The position numbers and the translations under genes are program-made. DNA of 64,000 nucleotides from Suillus spraguei (Eukaryota; Basidiomycota; Agaricomycetes; Boletales; Suillaceae): the NCBI GenBank assembly GCA_016800925.1, contig JABCPU010000174.1, forward strand, positions 1-64,000, read 5' to 3'. This document shows, one piece after another, positions 58,459 through 64,000 of the stretch (position 1 is its first letter; every line of letters begins with the position of its first letter). Under the pieces are notes generated by a model, which saw nothing but the letters and a program-made list of their open reading frames with translations, had not been told where the DNA came from and ran no database searches.

Positions 58459-61400
58459 ATGGCAGAAAACATTTACAGCAAGGGGACCAGAGTCTGGTTC
58501 GAAGACAAGGATCAAGCATGGATTTCTGCAGAGGTCGCGGCTGTTACCAAAGGCGCTGACGATTCGATAAAACTGGCGTTTGTCGATGAACGAGGCAAGG
58601 TACGCGTCATATTTCTCACTTTTCAATTAACAGAATTTGCTGACATGAGTTGTAATGTGAATGTCAGGAATTTGTCATTAATACCACTGGCAAGGATATC
58701 AAGGCCGGAAAGGAAGGCTTGCCTCCTCTTCGAAATCCTCCCTTGCTAGAAACGGCAGATGATTTGGCTACCCTATCACATCTAAACGAGCCTTCAGGTA
58801 TCTATTCTCTACAGTAACCGTCGGAATCAGTACTGAGTGTTATTCAAGTCCTTCATACCATCCGTAATCGCTATGCCCAACATAGCATCTACACATACAG
58901 CGGAATCGTGCTTATTGCTGTCAATCCTTTTCAGCGTGTTACTCTATATGGCCCAGAAATAATCCAAGCTTACAGCGGACGAAAAAGAGGAGATCTCGAA
59001 CCTCATTTGTTCGCCATTGCTGAGGATGCATATACTGCGATGGCGAAGGAGGGCATGGGCCAAACGATCATCGTGTCGGGTGAAAGGTAATCTTTATACG
59101 TCCGTATCTTGCTTTCAATACTGATATAACTGCATTGTCGTTTAGTGGAGCCGGTAAAACTGAATCAGTATGTGCAAATGCTTCTCCATGTTATTGGAAC
59201 TCTCAACTATTTTCAGGCTAAATTCATCATGCGATATCTGGCATCGGTAAATCCTCCCGAATCCCAAACCAAAGCGAAGACGAAGTTCTCTCTCGACGAA
59301 TCTAGTGAAATCGAGCGTCAGATACTTGCTACAAACCCGATTCTAGAATCCTTTGGAAATGCCAAAACTACTCGTAACGACAATTCTTCGCGATTTGGTA
59401 AATACATTCAGGCGAGTAATTTGAGTTTAGGCCGCTGAATATCTAACATGCGCTTTAGATTCTTTTTGATGGCAGACAAGAAATTGTCGGTGCCCGAATT
59501 CGGACTTACCTGCTGGAACGATCACGCATTGTGTTTCAACCAACGACCGAACGGAATTACCATATCTTTTATCAACTGTGTGCTGGCGCACCGTCGAAAG
59601 AACGAAAGGACCTTGGCCTTGACACTGACGTGACTAAATTTCACTATCTGAAACAAGGAGGACCAACGTCGACACCAATAGGTGGAGTTGATGACGCGGA
59701 GGAGTTCCGGGCGACGCAACAGGCATTATCGACAGTTGGGATCAGTGTGGAGAAACAGTGGGCGGTCTTCCGACTTCTCTCGGCACTGCTCCATCTGGGC
59801 AACGTGAAGGTTACCCAAACACGAACCGATTCAGTCATAGATGATGCAGATCCTGCCCTTCTTCTTGCTACTCGCTTCTTGGGAGTGAACTTCGCCGATT
59901 TCAAGAAGTGGACTATCAAGAAGCAGATCATCACGCGCTCGGAAAAAATCGTTACTGCACTCAACGCCGCACAGGCGATAGTGGTCAGAGATAGTGTGGC
60001 GAAGTTTGTATATGCATGCTTATTTGAATGGTTGGTGGCCATCGTCAATGAAAGTTTGGCTGGTGAAAATGGAGATGCCGCCGAGCGAGCTGAGATGTTC
60101 ATTGGCGTCTTGGACATCTACGGGTTTGAACATTTTCAGAAGGTTGCACCCCATCCTCCAGTTAATTAGTGACACTAAACTGTTTACAGAACTCCTTCGA
60201 GCAGTTTAGCATCAACTACGCCAATGAGAAATTACAACAAGAGGTGAGCGTAAAGTATCTACAACGTATTCATGACTTAAGATATTACTGTCGTAGTTCA
60301 ATTCTCACGTCTTCAAACTCGAGCAAGAGGAGTACGTTAAGGAGGAAATCAACTGGACTTTTATCGACTTTTCAGACAACCAGCCTTGCATTGATGTGAT
60401 CGAAGGGAAACTGGGCGTCCTCGCGCTCCTTGATGAAGAGTCGCGTTTACCGTCAGGCAGTGACGCATCCTTCCTTCAAAAACTGAGCAGCCAGCTTCTG
60501 AAGCCTGCCAACAAAGACGTCTTCAAGAAACCTCGGTTTGGAAATTCTGCGTTCACCATTGCCCACTATGCCCATGATGTCACGTACGAAGTCGAAGGAT
60601 TCCTCGAGAAGAACCGCGATACAGTTCCTGATGAGCATATGCTTCTACTGGCATCCACGAAGAATCCCTTCTTAAAGGAAGTTCTTGACGCTGCCCTCGG
60701 ATCTGTGAAACCAGCTGATCCTCCACACCCCGGGTCACCCTCTCTGTCTGATTCCGGCAGTGGAGGTTCCCGTCGGTCATCCATCATTCCTGATCCTGGT
60801 CGTTCATCATTGGTCGCAGCGAACGCTGGCCCCAAGAGACCAGGAGCTGCCATCCGGAAGCCCACACAAGGTTCCATCTTCAAGGCCTCCTTGATCACCC
60901 TGATGGATACCCTCAGCATCACGAACGTCCACTATATCCGGTGCATCAAGCCCAATGAAGCCAAAAGACCCTGGGAGTTCACACCGTCTCAAGTTTTGGG
61001 CCAGTTGCGTGCTTGTGGTGTTCTCGAAACCATACGTATTTCTTGTGCCGGATACCCTTCACGTTGGACTTATGAAGAGTTTGCTGAGCGGTACGATTAC
61101 CATTACGGCTTTTCAGCGTTATTAACTACTGATCATTACATAGGTATTACATGCTCGTACCCTCAGCAGATTGGCAGCCAATGATACAGCACATGGAGCT
61201 CAAGCCTCTTTGCTCACTTATTCTTGAGAGAACTATCAACGACCCTGACAAATATCAGAGTGGTCTAACAAAGATTTTTTTCAGGGCCGGTATGCTCGCG
61301 GCGTTAGAGTCTCTTCGCTCGGAAAAGCTCAATGCTCTTGTTACAATTGTTCAGAAGAACATGCGCAGGCGCATGGCCGTAAAGAAGTATCAGGAGTTGC

Positions 61401-64000
61401 GCCGAGCTACGATCAAAATCCAAACTTGGTGGCGTGGTATATTGGCCCGTAGGCTTATGGAGAATATTCGTAGAGATTTCGCCGCAAGACGCCTTCAAAT
61501 TGGTATTCGCCGTTTTATTCAGAGGTCTAATTTCTTGCGAACTAGACAATCTATCGTGTTATTCCAGAGCCGTAAGTATTCTATGAATTCGTACAACAAC
61601 ATATTGAATCTCTCGCCACAGGTATCCGCGGCGCCCGGTCCCGACAGTTGTACAGGGAGAGAAAGACTTCACACGCTGCTATTCTCTTGCAATCTCTTTT
61701 CCGTGGAGTGTACGTCTGTAATAGTCAAGTGATAATTTTACCAATTTTGCTTCCTAGGCTCTATCGTCGCAGTCACAAGACGGACATCAAGCGTGTCGTT
61801 TATTTGCAATCTTGTGTCCGTCGGCGGCTCGCTCGGAAAAAACTGAAGGCTCTCAGGGCTGAGGCTCGTTCAGTCTCAAAGTTCAAGGAGATATCGTACC
61901 GGTTAGAAAACAAGGTGGTAGAACTCACTCAAACACTTCAGACACGCACGGAGGAGAAGAAGGTGTTGCAGGCGCAGCTTTGCGAGTTGGAGAAACAGAT
62001 TCAGCAATGGACATCGAAATATGAAGAGGCCGACACAAAAGCGAAGTCGTTTCAGACTGCACTGTCAACAGCCGAGGCTGAACTATCACGCCGCGATGAG
62101 CTTCTTTTAGCAAAGGCGGATGTAGAGAAGCGACTGGACGAGGCCGTTGCTAAGGCCGCGGAGAAGGAAGCGATGATCCAAAAGCTTTCAGACGAGCTCG
62201 TTGCACAGACAGAGAAGTTGCAATTCCAGGAGAAAGCCTTCGCCCATGCCCCCTCACGTTCTGTCGAGGATGGGTCCGTTATACTGACTCTCAAGAATGA
62301 AGTCAGCAGCCTACGGGAGCAGCTAAACCGAGCTAATGCCTACAACGCCCTCACAAGGAATGCTCGAGTCGAAGCTCCTGTATCACCCACCTTTGCCCCA
62401 GCGTTACGTATGCCTGATTCTGGTAGTCTTTCCAACGGCACAGCCCTCGTCCCGCCCTCGAGCACTCGTCACCAACGAAGACACAGTTCTGCAGGTGTTG
62501 TTCAACTCAGCCCAGCTGAAACCCGCGCGTCCGTTGATGAACTCATGCTCGATGTCAAGAAGAATCAAGCTCTCACCCATCGCGCAGTGTCCGTCGCATA
62601 CAATGGTGAAGACAATGTTCTTCGCATGCGCAACAGCGGCCTGGCAGATGTTCGCTCGTATGATGACCTCGCTGAGGAGAAGATCAAACTTATGCAGGAC
62701 ACCAAGCGACTGGACGAGGATGTTCTTGTTGGTCTCATTAGAGGCCTGAAGATTCCAGCACCAAGTCTCACTAATCCGTCGGCTGTGAAGGAGATCCTTT
62801 TCCCGGCGAATCTCATCAGTCTTGTCACCAATGAAATGTGGAAATATGGCTTGATACCAGAGAGCGAGCGGTTTTTGGCAAACATTATGGAGTCCATTCA
62901 AGCCCATGTGATGGTAAGGTCGCTGTCTACCATCGCGTGTTTCATTTGCTGACACGTTGGACCCTAAAGTCCTTCAGCGGTGAAGAATCCATTATACCCG
63001 GGATTTACTGGCTTTCCAATGTCCACGAGATGCTATCGTTCATCTACGTGGCTGAGAGCGACATGCTACAGGGTATTGGCCCTGGAGAAGAGCATGCTGT
63101 TCGAGAGTTTGACTGGAATGATTACGAACGGCTTGTCACGGTCGTCAAGCACGACCTTGGCAGCTTGGAGTATAACATATACCACACGTGGATGCTAGAG
63201 ACGAAGAAGCGTCTTACAAAGATGGTCGTACCTGCTTTGATAGAGAGCCAGTCTCTGCCAGGATTCACGACTAGCGATGGCGGTGGTCGGTTGTTCAATC
63301 GTCTCCTGAATACAAACAGCCAGCCAGCGTACAGCATGGACGATATCCTAAACCTTCTGAACATGGTTTGGAAGAGTCTGAAGAGCTATTACATGGAAGA
63401 TTCAGTGGTGCAACAAGTCATGGCTGAACTTCTTAAGTTGATCGGCGTTACGAGCTTTAATGACCTTTTAATGAGAAGGAACTTCTCCTCTTGGAAACGA
63501 GGTGTGTCCCTATCCATCGCATAACGTTGCTTCATTGACATAAAGTTAAGCCATGCAAATTCAGTATAATATCACACGTATAGAAGAGTGGTGCAAGTCT
63601 CACGACATGCCCGAGGGGACGCTGCAGTTAGAACACTTGATGCAGGCCATAAAGCTCCTGCAACTGAAGAAGGTGCGTCTGACTCTCATTATGTCAAACA
63701 TTGATTGACACTCGTGGAACAGGCAACGCCCGCAGATATAGAGATCATCTACGATGTTTGCTGGATGCTTAGTCCAATGCAAATACAGCGAATGTGTACG
63801 AACTACTACGTGGCAGAATATGAGGTATGACATACGCGTTCTGTAATCATTTTCTTCGCTGACTCCTCCAGAACCCCATTTCTCCTGAGATTCTACGTGT
63901 AGTAGCTTCGCGAGTTCAGGCAAATGATCGGAACGACCATTTACTATTGTCTCCCGAGTCGGAAGAAGTCGGTCCATTTGAACCTCCCTGGCCTCGCGAG
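58459..64000 (+). CDS. MYO2: Class V myosin heavy chain (C-terminus cut by window)
   Basis: Actin motor carrying secretory vesicles and organelles to growing tips. ATG at 58459 gives [20 protein letters not shown] (SH3-like). The motor domain has [24 protein letters not shown] (P-loop, formed by splicing), [12 protein letters not shown] (switch I), [20 protein letters not shown] (switch II), [10 protein letters not shown] and [19 protein letters not shown] motifs follow (for example [58 protein letters not shown]), then a coiled coil at about 61850-62340. The dilute/DIL cargo domain runs from about 62790 and includes [11 protein letters not shown] and [16 protein letters not shown] sequence. 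The reading is open at 64000, so the last residues lie outside. No lesion seen. Confidence 0.95.

Noticed and set aside
59644..60117. 157-codon minus-strand frame
   Set aside because: It is antisense to the conserved myosin motor domain.

Overview
This window looks like a gene-dense stretch of a filamentous basidiomycete genome, probably an agaricomycete. The genes are broken by many short introns of about 50-65 nt with GT-AG (occasionally GC-AG) borders. The recognisable products are eukaryotic and fungal: ER glucosidase I, cytochrome P450, mitochondrial dihydrolipoamide dehydrogenase, GSK3, an F-box/WD40 protein, COQ7, an RBM5-type splicing factor, a formin and a class V myosin. The chromodomain Ty3/gypsy remnant with a separate zinc-knuckle ORF is also of a kind I associate with agaricomycetes. 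No prokaryotic features are seen. No database search was possible, so product names rest on motifs read in the translated exons.

Layout. Positions 1-8.4 kb are a repeat island. Two LTR-like copies face each other in opposite orientation (1-712 and 3505-4450). They enclose a hairpin, an eight-copy minisatellite of about 160 bp, and a roughly 1.2 kb element with long terminal inverted repeats. A 5'-truncated, decayed gypsy element follows (integrase, chromodomain, a zinc-knuckle ORF and a complete 3' LTR ending at 8415). A 272 bp MITE and short repeats run to about 9.8 kb. Then come glucosidase I (10.3-13.4 kb, +), an array of five tRNA-like Pol III-type units (14.4-15.1 kb), a P450 (15.8-18.0 kb, -), dihydrolipoamide dehydrogenase (19.3-21.3 kb, -), a Ser/Pro-rich unknown protein (21.7-23.1 kb, -), a short-form tRNase Z with an RG-rich tail (23.3-25.0 kb, +) and a zinc-finger protein (25.8-26.8 kb, -). 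A gene-poor 3.8 kb gap follows.

From 30.6 kb: GSK3 (+), MET30-like F-box/WD40 (+), a decayed and an intact copy of a LigB-type extradiol dioxygenase (-), tRNA-Leu(UAA) with a probable intron, a 64-residue four-exon microprotein gene (-) divergent from COQ7 (+), RBM5/10-like RNA-binding protein (+), a secreted GPI-type PEBP (-), a formin (-), a small single-pass membrane protein (+), doubtful ORFs at 51-53 kb, a FUSC/aromatic-acid-exporter-like membrane protein (-), and a class V myosin (+) cut by the window end.

Functional themes. The neighbourhood is mostly housekeeping and growth genes. The formin and the class V myosin lie about 8 kb apart and act in one process, actin-cable-based polarised transport. 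Two mitochondrial proteins (LPD1, COQ7) and two RNA-processing proteins (tRNase Z, RBM5-like) are also present. The least ordinary items are the tandem tRNA-like array, the nested inverted-repeat island, the microprotein gene and the tandem dioxygenase pair.
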